Shown piece after piece: positions 51,534-63,885 of a stretch of DNA of 64,000 nt. A model generated the notes under the pieces. The model made no database searches and had not been told where the DNA came from. It worked only from the letters and a program-made list of their open reading frames with translations. Positions within the stretch are counted from its first letter, which is position 1. Each line of letters starts with the position of its first letter. Made by a program: the position numbers and the translations under genes. The DNA lies in the NCBI RefSeq assembly GCF_024666525.1, contig NZ_CP088294.1, positions 3,844,001 to 3,908,000 of the forward strand, read 5' to 3'. The DNA is from Pseudomonas sp. J452 (GTDB taxonomy: Bacteria > Pseudomonadota > Gammaproteobacteria > Pseudomonadales > Pseudomonadaceae).

Positions 51534-51910
51534 GCGACACCTCGCTGCATCAAACACGCCGCTTTTGCGGTCTTTTGGGCATGCAGTCAAATCTGTGAAG
51601 ACATTCACGAACCTAGCTTGGCGCAAATTCGTCAGAAAGCAAACGCCAAAAAAATGTTCCCGGCATCACTTCAAGGCTAACACCGAACGTGGCAGATACG
51701 GCGTTTCCACCGCGACAATCCGCCAAAGTCTACTGGACTGCAGGCTTGCTGTTCCAGTGCAGCATCGAAAGAAAACACCGCCCTCACCGCCGCCAGACCA
51801 CTCTCCAGCAACAGAGCCAAACAGGCCGCACTGGCACGCACCTGCAGAGCAGCAGATCGGATCGGCTACGCTGAGTGGAAGCATTTTTCAGCTGCAGCGA
51901 GGCTCCCGAC
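51534..51910. other. Intergenic region between gacA and the MgtC-family gene
   Basis: This 377-base gap separates two divergent genes and should hold both promoters. I see no clear sigma-70 pair at consensus spacing, no tRNA and no strong hairpin. Short open frames here lack ribosome-binding sites and are not supported. Confidence 0.6.
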
Positions 51911-52663
51911 GTGAGTGCATTGTCCCTGGAACAGCTCGCCAGTTACTGGGCGCAGCCTGAGCTCGCCGTCAATCTCGTCATCATTTTCAATCTGGTCGGC
52001 GCTCTACTGCTCGGCCTGGTGGTTGGTTACGAGCGCTCCTATCACGGCCGCGCCGCCGGCATGCGCACCTATGGCATGGTGTGCATGGCATCTGCCGCAC
52101 TCACGGTGTTTTGCGGCTATCCGGAATACTGGTACGGCGGACATTTCGCCAACAGCACCGGGATCGACCCGACCCGTGTCATTCAAGGGATAGTCACCGG
52201 TATTGGCTTTCTCGGTGCCGGCCTGATCATGAAAGACGGCGTAAGCATCAGCGGCCTAACCACTGCCGCCTCGATCTGGTCGTCTTCGGCGATTGGCGTG
52301 CTGGTCGGCGTCGGCTTCTATGGCGCAGCGATTCTGCTCACCCTGATATCCGCAGCGCTGATGATGTGGGGTGCCAAAATCGAGGCACGCCTGCCATCGA
52401 AACCGGCCATAGCCATCGTCCTGCGCTTCGCCGCTGGCTACGAGAAACCCTCAGCGGAAGTGCTGCGGCAGATCGCCCGTGACCGCGGCTATGTAATAGC
52501 CGCCAGCTCTTTCGTGATCAGCTACGAGCAACAGCAACTGGAGTGGCGCTTCGTCGCCGTCGCCATCGACGGGCACAAGAGTGCCCGTATCACCGACATG
52601 GCCGATGAACTGTCACGCTTCGAGGGAGTGTCGAAGTTCCAGATGTCCCATGCGCGTAACTGA
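51911..52663 (+). CDS. MgtC/SapB-family membrane protein
   Basis: This 250-residue protein has the MgtC membrane core: NLVGALLLGLVVGYERSYHGRAAGMRTYGMVCMASAALTVF, GIVTGIGFLGAGLIMKDG and TTAASIWSSSAIGVLVGVGFY, followed by a C-terminal ACT-like soluble region. MgtC proteins matter for growth at low Mg2+ and for virulence in several pathogens. A GTG at 51911 with a GAGG box is the likely start; an open frame from 51875 adds twelve residues. No Mg-sensing leader was found upstream. Confidence 0.9.
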   Translation: MSALSLEQLASYWAQPELAVNLVIIFNLVGALLLGLVVGYERSYHGRAAGMRTYGMVCMASAALTVFCGYPEYWYGGHFANSTGIDPTRVIQGIVTGIGFLGAGLIMKDGVSISGLTTAASIWSSSAIGVLVGVGFYGAAILLTLISAALMMWGAKIEARLPSKPAIAIVLRFAAGYEKPSAEVLRQIARDRGYVIAASSFVISYEQQQLEWRFVAVAIDGHKSARITDMADELSRFEGVSKFQMSHARN

Positions 52664-52731
52664 TGGCCGACCACTCGAATAGGCCAATTGGCAGCTACGC
52701 CACGCTCAGCGCGGAAAGACAGGACCAGAAA

Positions 52732-52762
52732 CAACAAAGCCCTGGAGACCAGGGCTTTGTTG
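52732..52762 (-). terminator. Terminator of tRNA-Ser
   Basis: CAACAAAGCCCTGG and CCAGGGCTTTGTTG form a perfect 14-base stem with an AGA loop, 6 bases past the tRNA-Ser 3' end. On the minus strand it is followed by TTTCTGG. Confidence 0.85.
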
Positions 52763-52768
52763 AGTAAT

Positions 52769-52858
52769 TGGCGGAAGCGGTGAGATTCGAACTCACGGAA
52801 GAGTTTCCCCTTCGACGGTTTTCAAGACCGTTGCATTCAACCGCTCTGCCACGCTTCC
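52769..52858 (-). tRNA. tRNA-Ser (TGA)
   Basis: The minus strand gives acceptor GGAAGCG, anticodon loop CTTGAAA with TGA, a long variable arm (CGAAGGGGAAACTCTTCC) as in class II tRNAs, T arm GAGTTCGAATCTC and an encoded CCA. The 90-base length fits tRNA-Ser. Confidence 0.95.
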
Positions 52859-52993
52859 GGCGCTTGCTGCGGGCGGCAATCTTACCGGAACGCAACACAC
52901 TGTCAAACTCTCGTAATTGGCAGACTATCGCGGTCTGTTATGATCGACTTGACTGCGGTCACGGACCCAATTTGTCTTTACAGGAGTGTTGTC

Positions 52994-53662
52994 ATGCACG
53001 AACAAGATTACGCGCTCAGCCATGCGCAGGTCGACCAGCAGGAAGTCAGCAAAGTCCTGCGTAATACCTATGGTTTGCTGGCCCTGACCCTGGCTTTCAG
53101 CGGCCTGGTGGCGTACTTTGCCCAGCAGATGAACCTGCCCTACCCCAACATTTTCGTGGTGCTGATCGGCTTCTACGGCCTGTTCTTCCTCACCATGAAG
53201 CTGCGCAACTCGGCCTGGGGCCTGCTGTCGACTTTCGCCCTGACCGGCTTCATGGGTTACACCCTGGGCCCGATCCTCAACCGTTATCTGGGCATGAGTG
53301 GCGGCGGTGAAGTCATCAGCTCGGCCTTCGCCATGACCGCTCTGGTGTTCTTCGGTCTGTCGGCCTATGTGCTGACCACCCGCAAGGACATGAGCTTCCT
53401 CGGCGGTTTCATCACCGCGGGCTTCTTCGTCCTGCTGGGCGCCACGCTGGCCAGCTTCTTCTTCCAGATCAGCGGGCTGCAACTGGCGATCAGCGCCGGC
53501 TTTGTGCTGTTCTCCTCGGCCTGCATCCTGTTCCAGACCAGCGCGATCATCCACGGCGGTGAGCGCAACTACATCATGGCCACCATCAGCCTGTATGTAT
53601 CGATCTACAACCTGTTCGTCAGCCTGCTGCAGATCTTCGGCATCATGGGCAGCGACGACTGA
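52994..53662 (+). CDS. BAX inhibitor-1 family membrane protein (YccA-like)
   Basis: This 222-residue membrane protein has seven hydrophobic helices. Characteristic segments are [36 protein letters not shown] and the C-terminal INLY-type [13 protein letters not shown]. YccA of E. coli interacts with the FtsH protease. The ATG at 52994 has a CAGGAG box at the right distance; the frame is open to 52940. It precedes the tus operon, with a terminator between. Confidence 0.95.
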   Translation: MHEQDYALSHAQVDQQEVSKVLRNTYGLLALTLAFSGLVAYFAQQMNLPYPNIFVVLIGFYGLFFLTMKLRNSAWGLLSTFALTGFMGYTLGPILNRYLGMSGGGEVISSAFAMTALVFFGLSAYVLTTRKDMSFLGGFITAGFFVLLGATLASFFFQISGLQLAISAGFVLFSSACILFQTSAIIHGGERNYIMATISLYVSIYNLFVSLLQIFGIMGSDD

Positions 53663-53677
53663 GTGGTACCTGCTGCA

Positions 53678-53703
53678 AAGAAGCCCGCTTCGGCGGGCTT
53701 TTT
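53678..53703 (+). terminator. Rho-independent terminator after the BAX inhibitor-1 gene
   Basis: AAGCCCGC and GCGGGCTT form a stem with a TTCG tetraloop followed by TTT, 18 bases after the stop. Confidence 0.9.
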
Positions 53704-53772
53704 CATGCCTGTGACAAGCATCTGCAGCGTTCTGCCTTTATCATGACGGCAGTGTGTTATCGCGGGATTGTC

Positions 53773-54165
53773 ATGAAGTTCGCCATTGCCCTGTTCGCCC
53801 CGGCCCACCTGCCCTCCTCGCGCCGCGCCCTGCGCTTTGCCGAGGCAGCGCTTGCCGGCGGCCATGAGATCGTGCGCCTGTTCTTCTATCAGGACGGCGT
53901 GCACAGCGCCTCGGCCAATACGGTCAGCGCCCAGGACGAACTGGACCTGCCTGCCGAGTGGCGCGCCTTCGTCGAACAGCAGAAGCTGGATGCCGTGGTG
54001 TGCATTGCTGCCGCCCTGCGCCGTGGCGTGCTCAACGAGGAAGAAGCACAGCGCTACCAGAAGCCGGCCGCCAACCTCGGCGCGCCCTGGGAGCTGTCGG
54101 GACTGGGTCAGCTGCACGAAGCCAACCAGTTGGCTGACCGCCTGATCTGCTTCGGAGGCCACTGA
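53773..54165 (+). CDS. tusD: Sulfurtransferase TusD
   Basis: This is a subunit of the TusBCD sulfur relay that carries persulfide from TusA to TusE and MnmA for 2-thiouridine in tRNA. The 130-residue protein has the DsrE fold and the active cysteine in DAVVCIAAALRRGVLNEEEA. The ATG at 53773 starts MKFAIALFAPAHLPSSRRAL; a longer frame to 53743 is unlikely. Its stop overlaps tusC (TGATG). Confidence 0.94.
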   Translation: MKFAIALFAPAHLPSSRRALRFAEAALAGGHEIVRLFFYQDGVHSASANTVSAQDELDLPAEWRAFVEQQKLDAVVCIAAALRRGVLNEEEAQRYQKPAANLGAPWELSGLGQLHEANQLADRLICFGGH

Positions 54166-54524
54166 TGAGCAAATCCCTGTTGATCATCAGTCGCCAGGCG
54201 CCCTGGGCCGGTCCCAGCGCCCGCGAGGCCCTGGACATCGCCCTGGCCGGTGGCGCCTTCGACCTGCCACTGGGCCTGCTATTTCTCGATGACGGCGTGT
54301 TCCAGCTCCTGGCGCAGCAGCAACCCGCGGCTCTGCAGCAGAAGGACCTGACCGCTAACCTGCAGGCCCTGCCAATATTCGGCGTCGAATCGCTGTATGC
54401 CGCCAGCCGCAGCCTCAGCGAACGCGGCCTCAGCGAACAGCCCCTGGCGCTGCCGGTGGAGCAACTCGACGACAGCCAACTGACCCTGCTTATCGACCGC
54501 TACGACCAGGTGATCACGATCTGA
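54165..54524 (+). CDS. tusC: Sulfurtransferase complex subunit TusC
   Basis: This 119-residue DsrF-type subunit of the TusBCD complex begins MSKSLLIISRQAPWAGPSAREALDIALAGGAFDLPLGLLFLDDGVFQLL, the family's pattern. It overlaps tusD and tusB by one base each, so translation is coupled. Confidence 0.94.
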   Translation: MSKSLLIISRQAPWAGPSAREALDIALAGGAFDLPLGLLFLDDGVFQLLAQQQPAALQQKDLTANLQALPIFGVESLYAASRSLSERGLSEQPLALPVEQLDDSQLTLLIDRYDQVITI

Positions 54525-54823
54525 TGGCCACTCTGCACCTGCTTTCCCACTCCCCATTCAGCGACAGCCGTTTCGCCAGCTGCCTGCGCCTGCTCGGCCC
54601 GCAAGACGGCCTGCTGCTCAGCGGCGATGCGGTCTACGCCCTGCAACCGGGTACCGTTCAGCTGCAAGCCCTGCAGTTGATGCCGGCGGGCATCGCCCTG
54701 TTTGCCCTCGACGAAGACCTGCAAGCGCGCCATCTACAAGTGCCAGACCGCGCCCAGGCAGTCGATTACCCCGCCTTTGTCGAGCTGTGCGCCAGCTATG
54801 CCAAGGTCAACAGCTGGCTATGA
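54524..54823 (+). CDS. tusB: Sulfurtransferase complex subunit TusB
   Basis: This 99-residue DsrH-type subunit begins MATLHLLSHSPFSDSRFASCLRLLGPQDGLLLSGDAVYAL. It completes the TusBCD heterohexamer. It overlaps tusC by one base and tusE by four (ATGA). Confidence 0.94.
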   Translation: MATLHLLSHSPFSDSRFASCLRLLGPQDGLLLSGDAVYALQPGTVQLQALQLMPAGIALFALDEDLQARHLQVPDRAQAVDYPAFVELCASYAKVNSWL

Positions 54824-55155
54824 GCAACCTGATAGTTGATGGCCGCAGCATCGCCCTGGACAAGGATGGCTATCTAGCCGAGCTGGCCGACTGGTCGCCA
54901 GCCACTGCCGAAGCCCTGGCTGCTAGTGAAGACCTGCAACTGGGTGCCGAACACTGGGAAATCCTCGAGCTGCTGCGCGCCTTCTACAGCGAGTTCCAGC
55001 TGTCGCCGGCTACCCGCCCGCTGATCAAATACGTGGCCCTCAAGCTCGGCCCGGAAAAAGGCAACAGCCTGCACCTCAACCGCCTGTTCAAGGGCACGCC
55101 CGCCAAGCTCGCCGCCAAACTGGCTGGCCTGCCGAAACCGACCAATTGCCTGTGA
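54820..55155 (+). CDS. tusE: Sulfurtransferase TusE (DsrC-like)
   Basis: This is the final carrier of the Tus relay, handing sulfur to MnmA. The 111-residue protein has the DsrC signature HWEILELLRAFYSEFQLSPATRPLIKYV and the penultimate active cysteine in PTNCL. The ATG at 54820 overlaps tusB by 4 bases. Confidence 0.95.
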   Translation: MSNLIVDGRSIALDKDGYLAELADWSPATAEALAASEDLQLGAEHWEILELLRAFYSEFQLSPATRPLIKYVALKLGPEKGNSLHLNRLFKGTPAKLAAKLAGLPKPTNCL

Positions 55156-55166
55156 AAGTAGCGCCC

Positions 55167-56153
55167 ATGATTCTCGTAGCTCCCCCGGAACATCCCTTCG
55201 CCCAGTTCGTGCGCATCCTTGGCAAGGGCAAGCGCGGCGCACGCAACATGAGCCGCGAGGAAGCCCGCGAAGCCATGGGCCTGCTGCTCGACGACAAGGT
55301 CGAAGACACCCAGCTGGGCGCCTTTCTCATGCTGTTGCGGCACAAGGAGGAAAGCGCCGAGGAGCTGGCCGGTTTCACCGAGGCCCTGCGTGAACGCCTG
55401 GTGACGCCGCCGATTGCCGTCGACCTGGACTGGCCCAGCTATGCCGGCAAGAAGCGTCACCTGCCCTGGTTCCTCCTGGCCGTCAAAGCCCTGGCCGCCA
55501 GCGGCGTGCGCATCCACCTGCACGGCGGCGGCGCGCATACCGCCGGACGCCTGTACAGCGAGCAACTGCTGGAACAGCTCGCCATCCCGATCTGCCAGTC
55601 GTGGACGGCAGTTGCCGAGAGCCTGGATCGCCACAACCTGGCCTTCACCCCGCTGGGCGCCTGGGCGCCACAGCTGCAACGGATGATCGACCTGCGCAAC
55701 ACCCTCGGCCTGCGTTCGCCGATCCACTCGCTGGCGCGCATCCTCAACCCGCTGGGCGCGCGCTGCGTGATGCAGAGCATCTTCCACCCCGGTTACCAGG
55801 CCACGCACCGCGAGGCCAGCCAGTTGCTCGGCGACACGGCCATCGTGATCAAGGGCGAAGGTGGCGAGATCGAGGTCAACCCGGACGGCCAGTGCCACTT
55901 GTATGGCACCGCCGGTGGCGAGAACTGGGACGAGGAATGGCCGGCACTGTCCGCCCAGCGCCACGTCAAGCCAGAGCAGCTGGACCCGACGCATCTGCTG
56001 GCCTTCTGGAATGGCGAAGCGGAAGACGCCTATGGCCGCCTGGCGGTGCTCAGCACCATCGCCCTGGGCCTGCGCGCCCTGGGTGAGCCGCGCGAAAGCG
56101 CCCTGGCCCGCGCCGAAACGATCTGGAACGCACGCGCTCAGTCGGCTGACTGA
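55167..56153 (+). CDS. ybiB: Glycosyl transferase family 3-like protein YbiB
   Basis: This 328-residue protein resembles anthranilate phosphoribosyltransferase but belongs to the YbiB group, which binds nucleic acid and has no shown transferase activity. Segments include [51 protein letters not shown] and [16 protein letters not shown]. The start is ATG 55167; GTG 55152 or TTG 55146 in frame would add a few residues. It follows tusE by 11 bases. Its last codons overlap the end of cysG on the other strand. Confidence 0.87.
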   Translation: MILVAPPEHPFAQFVRILGKGKRGARNMSREEAREAMGLLLDDKVEDTQLGAFLMLLRHKEESAEELAGFTEALRERLVTPPIAVDLDWPSYAGKKRHLPWFLLAVKALAASGVRIHLHGGGAHTAGRLYSEQLLEQLAIPICQSWTAVAESLDRHNLAFTPLGAWAPQLQRMIDLRNTLGLRSPIHSLARILNPLGARCVMQSIFHPGYQATHREASQLLGDTAIVIKGEGGEIEVNPDGQCHLYGTAGGENWDEEWPALSAQRHVKPEQLDPTHLLAFWNGEAEDAYGRLAVLSTIALGLRALGEPRESALARAETIWNARAQSAD

Positions 56154-56157
56154 GCGC
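56134..56157. terminator. Palindrome shared by the 3' ends of ybiB and cysG
   Basis: GCGCTCAGTC-GGCT-GACTGAGCGC is a perfect 10-base stem that contains the stop codons of both convergent genes. Both proteins therefore end in the same residues AQSAD. It can form a hairpin in either mRNA, but without a T-run. Confidence 0.8.
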
Positions 56158-57529
56158 CTTCGAACCAGGCCAGTTTCTCGCGTAGCTGCACCACCTCACC
56201 GACTATCACCAGGGTCGGCGCATGCACCTCATGCTCGGCCACCAGCTGCGGCAAGTTGGCCAGGGTACCGGTGAACACGCGCTGATTTTGCGTGGTGCCC
56301 TGCTGCACCAGCGCCGCCGGCGTATCCGCCGCGCGGCCATGGCGGATCAGCTCGGCGCAGATGGCCGGCAGCCCGACCAGGCCCATGTAGAACACCAAGG
56401 TCTGCCCCGGCGCACTCAGTTCGCTCCAGGGCAGGTCGCTGCTGCCGTCCTTGAGATGACCGGTGACGAAACGCACCGACTGCGCATGGTCACGGTGGGT
56501 CAGCGGAATCCCGGCGTAGGCCGCACAGCCCGAGGCCGCAGTAATCCCCGGTACCACCTGAAACGGGATGCCGTGGGCCGCCAACTCCTCGATTTCCTCG
56601 CCGCCACGGCCGAAGATAAACGGGTCGCCGCCCTTGAGGCGCAACACCCGCTTACCCTGCTTGGCCAGGTCGACCAGGCGCTGGTTGATCTGCTCCTGCG
56701 GCACGGCATGCTTTGAGCGCTGTTTGCCGACGTAGATGCGGTCGGCATCACGGCGGCACAGGTCGACAATGGCCGGCGCCACCAGACGGTCATACAGCAC
56801 CACATCGGCCTGCTGCATCAGGCGCAGGGCGCGGAAGGTCAGCAGATCCGGATCGCCCGGACCGGCACCGACCAGGTAAACCTCACCCAGGGCGCGCGGG
56901 GCAATGCCGGCGATTTTCGCTTCGAGCTGACGCTCGCCCTCGCCCAACTTGCCGGCGAACACGCTTTCGGCGATCTGGCCCTGGAACACGTCTTCCCAGA
57001 ACACCCGGCGCTGCTGCACATCGGGAAACAGGCCACGCACCTGGGCGCGGAATTTCTTCGCCAGCCCGGCCAGTTGGCCATAGGTGGCGGGAATCCAGGT
57101 CTCGATCTTGGCGCGGATCAGCCGTGCCAGCACCGGCGCATCACCACCACTGGTGATGGCGACGATCAGCGGCGAGCGGTCGACGATGGCCGGGAAGATC
57201 ACGCTGCACAGCTTGGGCGCGTCCACCACATTGACCGGAATGCCGCGCGCCTGGGCCTGGGCGGAAATCTGCGCATTCAGCGGCTCATTGTCGGTGGCGG
57301 CGATCACCAGGCACACCCCATCCAGATCATCCGCCTGGTAGCCACGCTGCAAAACCTGGGCGCTCGGCCCGGCCAGCTCGCGCAACTCGTCACGAATTTC
57401 CGGAGCCACCACGCGCAAGATCGCACCCGACTCGACCAGCAGGCGCGCCTTGCGCAGCGCCACTTCACCACCGCCGACGACCAGCACCAGGCGATCCTGC
57501 AGTTTGTGGAACAGGGGAAGAAAATCCAT
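56138..57529 (-). CDS. cysG: Siroheme synthase CysG
   Basis: This makes siroheme from uroporphyrinogen III for sulfite and nitrite reductases. The 463-residue fusion has the N-terminal precorrin-2 dehydrogenase/ferrochelatase ([18 protein letters not shown]) and the C-terminal uroporphyrinogen methyltransferase ([65 protein letters not shown]). It overlaps ybiB by 16 bases tail to tail. Confidence 0.97.
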   Translation of the reverse strand: MDFLPLFHKLQDRLVLVVGGGEVALRKARLLVESGAILRVVAPEIRDELRELAGPSAQVLQRGYQADDLDGVCLVIAATDNEPLNAQISAQAQARGIPVNVVDAPKLCSVIFPAIVDRSPLIVAITSGGDAPVLARLIRAKIETWIPATYGQLAGLAKKFRAQVRGLFPDVQQRRVFWEDVFQGQIAESVFAGKLGEGERQLEAKIAGIAPRALGEVYLVGAGPGDPDLLTFRALRLMQQADVVLYDRLVAPAIVDLCRRDADRIYVGKQRSKHAVPQEQINQRLVDLAKQGKRVLRLKGGDPFIFGRGGEEIEELAAHGIPFQVVPGITAASGCAAYAGIPLTHRDHAQSVRFVTGHLKDGSSDLPWSELSAPGQTLVFYMGLVGLPAICAELIRHGRAADTPAALVQQGTTQNQRVFTGTLANLPQLVAEHEVHAPTLVIVGEVVQLREKLAWFEGAQSAD

Positions 57530-57603
57530 GGCGCACGCTCTCGATCAGGAAAAACAAAACGGGGCGGCTCTAGCCACCCCGTATTCTGCAACTGAAGCCC
57601 GGT

Positions 57604-58902
<1,299 letters not shown>

Positions 58903-59277
58903 TCAGAGCTTGGTTAATGTCAGGCCGGCCCAGGTGGCGAGCAGACCGCCCAACACGCTGGCAGTCGCATAGCCGATGGCCAGCGGTGCCTGGCCGCTTT
59001 CCAGCAGGCGCAGCGTGTCGAGGGAGAAGGATGAAAAAGTGGTCAGGCCGCCGAGGAAGCCGACAATCAGCCCCGCGCGCAGCTCCAGCGGTACCTCGGG
59101 GCGCAGCAGAAACAGGCCGTACAGATAGCCGATCAGCAGGCAGCCGACAATATTGACCGCCAGGGTAGCGCCATAGAAGTGCTGCGGCCAGTTCGCGCTG
59201 ACCCAGTTGCTGGTGAAGAAGCGCAGCAGGGTGCCGGCCATGCCGCCCAGGGCGACCGCGATAACCACGCCGATCAT
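58903..59277 (-). CDS. crcB: Fluoride channel CrcB/Fluc
   Basis: This is a 124-residue fluoride exporter with four helices and the hallmark [19 protein letters not shown] (Fluc phenylalanine box) and [11 protein letters not shown]. The ATG at 59277 overlaps the rarA stop by 4 bases, so it is coupled. No fluoride riboswitch is visible, in line with its place inside an operon. Confidence 0.95.
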   Translation of the reverse strand: MIGVVIAVALGGMAGTLLRFFTSNWVSANWPQHFYGATLAVNIVGCLLIGYLYGLFLLRPEVPLELRAGLIVGFLGGLTTFSSFSLDTLRLLESGQAPLAIGYATASVLGGLLATWAGLTLTKL

Positions 59278-60599
59278 GACTTTCTCCGCCGGCGCGGGCT
59301 GGCGGCATCCAGCGCCGCCAGATGGGCCAGTTTGTCGCGAATCTTCAGCTCCAGGCCACGCGGCACCGGCTGGTAATACGGCTGCGGCGCAAGCTGCTCG
59401 GGGAAATAGTCTTCGCCGGCGGCATAGGCATCGGGCTCGTCGTGGGCGTAGCGGTATTCCTCGCCGTAGCCCAGTTCCTTCATCAGCTTGGTCGGCGCAT
59501 TGCGCAGGTGCAGCGGCACTTCCAGCGAGCCGTGCTCGGCGGCATCGCGCATGGCGGCCTTGAAGCCCATGTACACCGCATTGCTCTTCGGCGCGCAGGC
59601 CAGGTAGACGATGGCCTGCGCCACGGCCAGCTCGCCCTCGGGGCTGCCCAGGCGTTCCTGTACGTCCCAGGCGTTGAGGCACAGGGTCAGGGCGCGCGGG
59701 TCGGCGTTACCGATGTCCTCGCTGGCCATGCGCACCACGCGCCGCGCCAGGTACAGCGGGTCGCAGCCACCATCGAGCATGCGCGCGTACCAGTACAGCG
59801 CGCCGTCCGGGTTGGAGCCGCGCACCGACTTGTGCAGCGCGGAAATCTGGTCGTAGAAGGCTTCTCCACCCTTGTCGAAACGACGGCGACTGTCGCCCAG
59901 CAGGTTCTGCAACAGTTCGGCGGCGATCTCGCTGCCGTCCTCGGCCAGGTCGGCGGCATTCTCCAGCAGGTTGAGCAGGCGCCGGCCATCGCCATCGGCG
60001 GCGGCCAAGAGTATCTGGAAGCTCTCTTCCGGCAGGCTCAGACGCTGCTTGCCCAGGCCCTTGTCTTCCGTCAGCGCGCGCTGCACCAGCTTGCGCATGG
60101 CCGCCTCGTCCAGGCTTTTCAGCACATAGACACGGGCTCGCGAGAGCAGCGCGTTGTTCAGCTCGAAGGACGGGTTCTCGGTGGTGGCACCGATGAAGAT
60201 CAGCGTGCCGTCTTCCACATAGGGCAGAAAGGCGTCCTGCTGGCTTTTGTTGAAACGGTGCACTTCGTCGACGAAGAGGATGGTGCGGCGGCCGTACTGG
60301 GCGGCCTGCTGCTTGGCCACTTCCACCGACTGGCGGATTTCCTTGACCCCGGAGAGCACCGCGGAAATCGTCTCGAAGTGCGCCTCGGAGACCTGCGCCA
60401 GCAGCTTGGCCAGGGTGGTCTTGCCGACCCCAGGCGGGCCCCAGAAGATCATCGAGTGCAGCGCACCCTGCTCCAGCGCCTCGCGCAGCGGCTTGCCGTG
60501 CCCCAGCACATGCTCCTGACCGACGTACTCGTCCAAGCTGGTCGCGCGCAAACGCGCGGCCAGGGGCTGGGCGACGGGGGCGGAGCGAAACAGGTCCAT
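59274..60599 (-). CDS. rarA: Replication-associated recombination protein RarA (MgsA)
   Basis: This AAA+ ATPase acts at stalled forks. The 441-residue protein has Walker A ([17 protein letters not shown]), Walker B ([25 protein letters not shown]), sensor regions ([17 protein letters not shown]) and the C-terminal tetramerisation domain. It lies between lolA and crcB, all on the minus strand. Confidence 0.97.
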   Translation of the reverse strand: MDLFRSAPVAQPLAARLRATSLDEYVGQEHVLGHGKPLREALEQGALHSMIFWGPPGVGKTTLAKLLAQVSEAHFETISAVLSGVKEIRQSVEVAKQQAAQYGRRTILFVDEVHRFNKSQQDAFLPYVEDGTLIFIGATTENPSFELNNALLSRARVYVLKSLDEAAMRKLVQRALTEDKGLGKQRLSLPEESFQILLAAADGDGRRLLNLLENAADLAEDGSEIAAELLQNLLGDSRRRFDKGGEAFYDQISALHKSVRGSNPDGALYWYARMLDGGCDPLYLARRVVRMASEDIGNADPRALTLCLNAWDVQERLGSPEGELAVAQAIVYLACAPKSNAVYMGFKAAMRDAAEHGSLEVPLHLRNAPTKLMKELGYGEEYRYAHDEPDAYAAGEDYFPEQLAPQPYYQPVPRGLELKIRDKLAHLAALDAASPRRRRKS

Positions 60600-60618
60600 A
60601 CCGGGCGGCAGCGGCCTC

Positions 60619-61245
60619 TTATTCCTGGATGACGTCGGCGCCCTCAGGCACGTCGAAGGTGAACAGCGCGGGGTCGAGCTGCTCGTTCATCTTCACGCTG
60701 AGGAACAGGATATTGGTGCGCTGGCCGATGCTGTCGATCAGCTGCATGTCGTTGATCACGCCACGGCGGAACGACAGGCGCAGGTTGTCGAACAAGGTGT
60801 CCTGGGCCTTCGGCTTGAGCATGAAGTCGACCACTTCGCCGGCTTCCTTGAAGCTGATCTCGAAGTTCTCGCGGATCTTCGACACATCGCCGGAAAGCAG
60901 CAACGCCGGGGTGTGGGTCAGGCGCTGGTCGAGGCTCTGAATGGTCACCTGCATCAGATCCGGGTCGTACAGCCAGACTTTCTCGCCGTTGGAGACCAGC
61001 AGTTGCTCCTGCGGCGCATCGGTGTGCCAGCGGAACAGCCCCGGGCGCTTGAGTGCCAGTTGGCCGGCGGTTTCCTGCAGCTGGGTGCCGGTACCGTCCA
61101 GAGTCAGCTGGGAGAAACGGGCGCTGATGGTCTGCGCCTGGTTAAGCAGTTCGGTCAGACGTTTGACCGCCGCCTCGTCGTCCGCCTGGGCGGGGATGGC
61201 GACAACGGCCAGGGCGGACAGCAACAACATGCGCAGCAGTCGCAT
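60619..61245 (-). CDS. lolA: Outer-membrane lipoprotein carrier LolA
   Basis: This periplasmic chaperone takes lipoproteins from LolCDE to LolB. The 208-residue protein has a signal peptide ([21 protein letters not shown]) and the beta-barrel core ([35 protein letters not shown]). The ATG at 61245 has a GAGGA box; a frame extension to 61266 is unlikely. It follows ftsK by 29 bases. Confidence 0.96.
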   Translation of the reverse strand: MRLLRMLLLSALAVVAIPAQADDEAAVKRLTELLNQAQTISARFSQLTLDGTGTQLQETAGQLALKRPGLFRWHTDAPQEQLLVSNGEKVWLYDPDLMQVTIQSLDQRLTHTPALLLSGDVSKIRENFEISFKEAGEVVDFMLKPKAQDTLFDNLRLSFRRGVINDMQLIDSIGQRTNILFLSVKMNEQLDPALFTFDVPEGADVIQE

Positions 61246-61274
61246 GGAAATCCTCTTCATAGACAAACTGGAAA

Positions 61275-63680
61275 TTAGTCCCGCATCGGGCCCGGTGCGA
61301 TCACTTCGCGCGAGCCATTGGTATTCATCGACGTAACCACGCCGGCCATCTCCATGGCTTCGATCATGCGGGCGGCACGGTTGTAGCCGATCTTCAGCTT
61401 GCGCTGCACGGCGGAGATGGAGGCGCGACGGCTCTCCAGCACGAAGTTGACCGCTTCGTCGTACAGCGGATCAGCCTCGCTGCCCTCACCGCCTTCGCTG
61501 CTGCTGCCGCCATCGAAGCCGCTACCGGCCTCCTCGACGCCAGCCAGGATATCTTCGATGTAGTCGGGCGAGCCGCGCTGCTTCCAGGCTTCGACCACGC
61601 GGTGCACTTCTTCGTCGGAAACGAAGGCGCCATGCACACGAATCGGCAGACCGGTGCCCGGCGGCAGGTAGAGCATGTCACCGTGGCCCAGCAGCTGTTC
61701 GGCGCCACCCTGGTCGAGGATGGTGCGCGAGTCGATCTTGCTGGAGACCTGGAAGGCCATGCGGGTCGGGATGTTGGCCTTGATCAGGCCGGTGATCACG
61801 TCGACCGACGGACGCTGGGTAGCGAGAATCAGATGGATACCGGCGGCACGCGCCTTCTGCGCGATACGCGCGATCAGCTCTTCAACCTTCTTGCCGACGA
61901 TCATCATCATGTCGGCGAATTCGTCGACCACCACCACGATGGTCGGCAGGCTCTTCAGCAGCGGCGCTTCATCTTCCATGGACTCGCGGCGGTACAGCGG
62001 GTCGGTCAGCGGCGTACCGGCCTCCTCGGCATCCTTCACCTTGCGGTTGAAGCCGGCCAGGTTGCGCACGCCCATGGCAGCCATCAGCTTGTAGCGGCGC
62101 TCCATCTCGGCGACCGACCAGCGCAGGGCGTTGGCGGCCTCCTTCATGTCGGTCACCACCGGGCACAGCAAGTGCGGGATGCCTTCGTAGATCGACAGTT
62201 CGAGCATCTTCGGGTCGATCATGATCATCCGCGCCTCTTCCGGCGTGGATTTGAACAGGATCGACAGAATCATAGCGTTGACACCCACCGACTTACCGGA
62301 GCCGGTGGTACCGGCCACCAGCAGGTGCGGCATCTTGGCCAGGTCGGTGATCACCGGCTTGCCGCCGATATCGTGGCCCAGGGCCAGGGTTACCGGCGAC
62401 TTGGCGTCGTCGTACTCGCTGGACGACAGCACCTCGGAGAACCGCACGATCTGCCGGTCTTCGTTGGGAATCTCGATGCCCACGGTGGTCTTGCCCGGAA
62501 TCACCTCGACCACGCGCACGCTGATGATCGCCATCGAGCGCGCCAGGTCCTTGGCCAGGCCGGAAATACGGCTGACCTTGACCCCGGCAGCCAGCTGGAT
62601 CTCGAAACGGGTGATCACCGGGCCCGGGTGCACGGATTCGACCATGACCTCGACGCCGAACTCCTTGAGCTTGATCTCCAGCAGGCGCGACATGGCCTCC
62701 AGAGATTCCGGCGAGTACTGCTTCTGCTTCTTCTCGGCGGCATCGAGAATCGAAATCGGCGGCAAGGTGCCAGCCACGGCGCTGTCTTCGAACAGCGAGA
62801 CCTGTTTTTCCTTCAGCACACGCTTGCTCGGCTCCGGCGCTTTCGGCGCGGGCGGTGGCGCGATCACGGGCGCCGGTCGGCTCTCGCGCTCGCTCATATG
62901 CTTGCTCAGCGCTTCCTCGCGGGCGATCAGGCGCTCCTTGACCTTGGCCTGCTCGCGGCGATCGGGCACCACCGGTGCGGCCACTTCGCTGACGCGGTCG
63001 TCGACTTCACGCAGCTTGGCCACCAGTTGCTTGCGCTCGACCCGGGCACTCCACCAGCGGTTGATCAGGCTGTTGATCAGCTCGAACAGGTCCAGGGTGA
63101 TCTTGCCGGTGACATCCATGACCTTGAACCAGGACAGGTCGGCAAATACGGTCAGGCCAAACAGGAACAACGAGATAAACAGCAGCGTGCTGCCCTGGAT
63201 ATTCAGGGCATTGACCGCCAGCACACTGAGGCTTTCACCCAGCGCACCACCCGCTGAAGCGGGCAAGCCGCTGCCATCCTGGAAGTGGATATCGGCCAAT
63301 GCAGCGCCGGCCAGCACCAGGAAGACCAGGCCGATCAGGCGCCAGGAAAACAACCAGCCGCTCCACTGCCAGGGCAGATGGCGATTACGGAACACCTGCC
63401 AGGTCTTCACCGCCAACAGCAGCGGGAACAGGTAAGCAAAATAGCCGAGCACCATGAACAGGATGTCGGCGAACCAGGCGCCCGCGCGACCGGCGGCGTT
63501 CTGCACCTGTTCGACGTTGCTGGTATGGCTCCAGCCTGGGTCGTTCTGGTCGTAGGTCAGCAATGCCATCCACAGATAGAGGCAGAGCGCGCCAAGCGCG
63601 ATAAGCGCACCTTCCTTGAGGCGGTAGTGCAACTGCTGGCGCCAGAGAGGGACCTGAGCTGTAGAGGTGGAATTCTTCAA
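61275..63680 (-). CDS. ftsK: DNA translocase FtsK
   Basis: This septal DNA pump segregates chromosome ends and activates XerCD. The 801-residue protein has four or five N-terminal membrane helices ([19 protein letters not shown] and others), a short linker, the motor with Walker A ([16 protein letters not shown]) and Walker B ([13 protein letters not shown]), and the C-terminal gamma winged helix ([28 protein letters not shown]) that reads KOPS. The TTG at 63680 ([21 protein letters not shown]) is chosen because the longer open frame (to 63926) is unconserved; its AGGA box is weakly placed. Confidence 0.95.
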   Translation of the reverse strand: MKNSTSTAQVPLWRQQLHYRLKEGALIALGALCLYLWMALLTYDQNDPGWSHTSNVEQVQNAAGRAGAWFADILFMVLGYFAYLFPLLLAVKTWQVFRNRHLPWQWSGWLFSWRLIGLVFLVLAGAALADIHFQDGSGLPASAGGALGESLSVLAVNALNIQGSTLLFISLFLFGLTVFADLSWFKVMDVTGKITLDLFELINSLINRWWSARVERKQLVAKLREVDDRVSEVAAPVVPDRREQAKVKERLIAREEALSKHMSERESRPAPVIAPPPAPKAPEPSKRVLKEKQVSLFEDSAVAGTLPPISILDAAEKKQKQYSPESLEAMSRLLEIKLKEFGVEVMVESVHPGPVITRFEIQLAAGVKVSRISGLAKDLARSMAIISVRVVEVIPGKTTVGIEIPNEDRQIVRFSEVLSSSEYDDAKSPVTLALGHDIGGKPVITDLAKMPHLLVAGTTGSGKSVGVNAMILSILFKSTPEEARMIMIDPKMLELSIYEGIPHLLCPVVTDMKEAANALRWSVAEMERRYKLMAAMGVRNLAGFNRKVKDAEEAGTPLTDPLYRRESMEDEAPLLKSLPTIVVVVDEFADMMMIVGKKVEELIARIAQKARAAGIHLILATQRPSVDVITGLIKANIPTRMAFQVSSKIDSRTILDQGGAEQLLGHGDMLYLPPGTGLPIRVHGAFVSDEEVHRVVEAWKQRGSPDYIEDILAGVEEAGSGFDGGSSSEGGEGSEADPLYDEAVNFVLESRRASISAVQRKLKIGYNRAARMIEAMEMAGVVTSMNTNGSREVIAPGPMRD

Positions 63681-63885
63681 AACGCTGCTATTCCTGCGCC
63701 CGGAGCGCGACCAACAATCAGTTGAAAACGTAAAGTCGGACCATTGTACGGATTTACAGGTCCGATGCCATGCCAGGCACTGGGCGCGTTTTGCCGCCTT
63801 TCCTGCTTCGGTGTAGCATACCGGCCAGCATCTTACGCACCGCTCAATTTGAGCATGCATTCTCTTTTGTGACAAAGGCTTATGA

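Noticed and set aside
59278..59340. A fluoride riboswitch before crcB
   Set aside because: crcB overlaps rarA, and the upstream bases are rarA coding sequence with no riboswitch-like fold seen.
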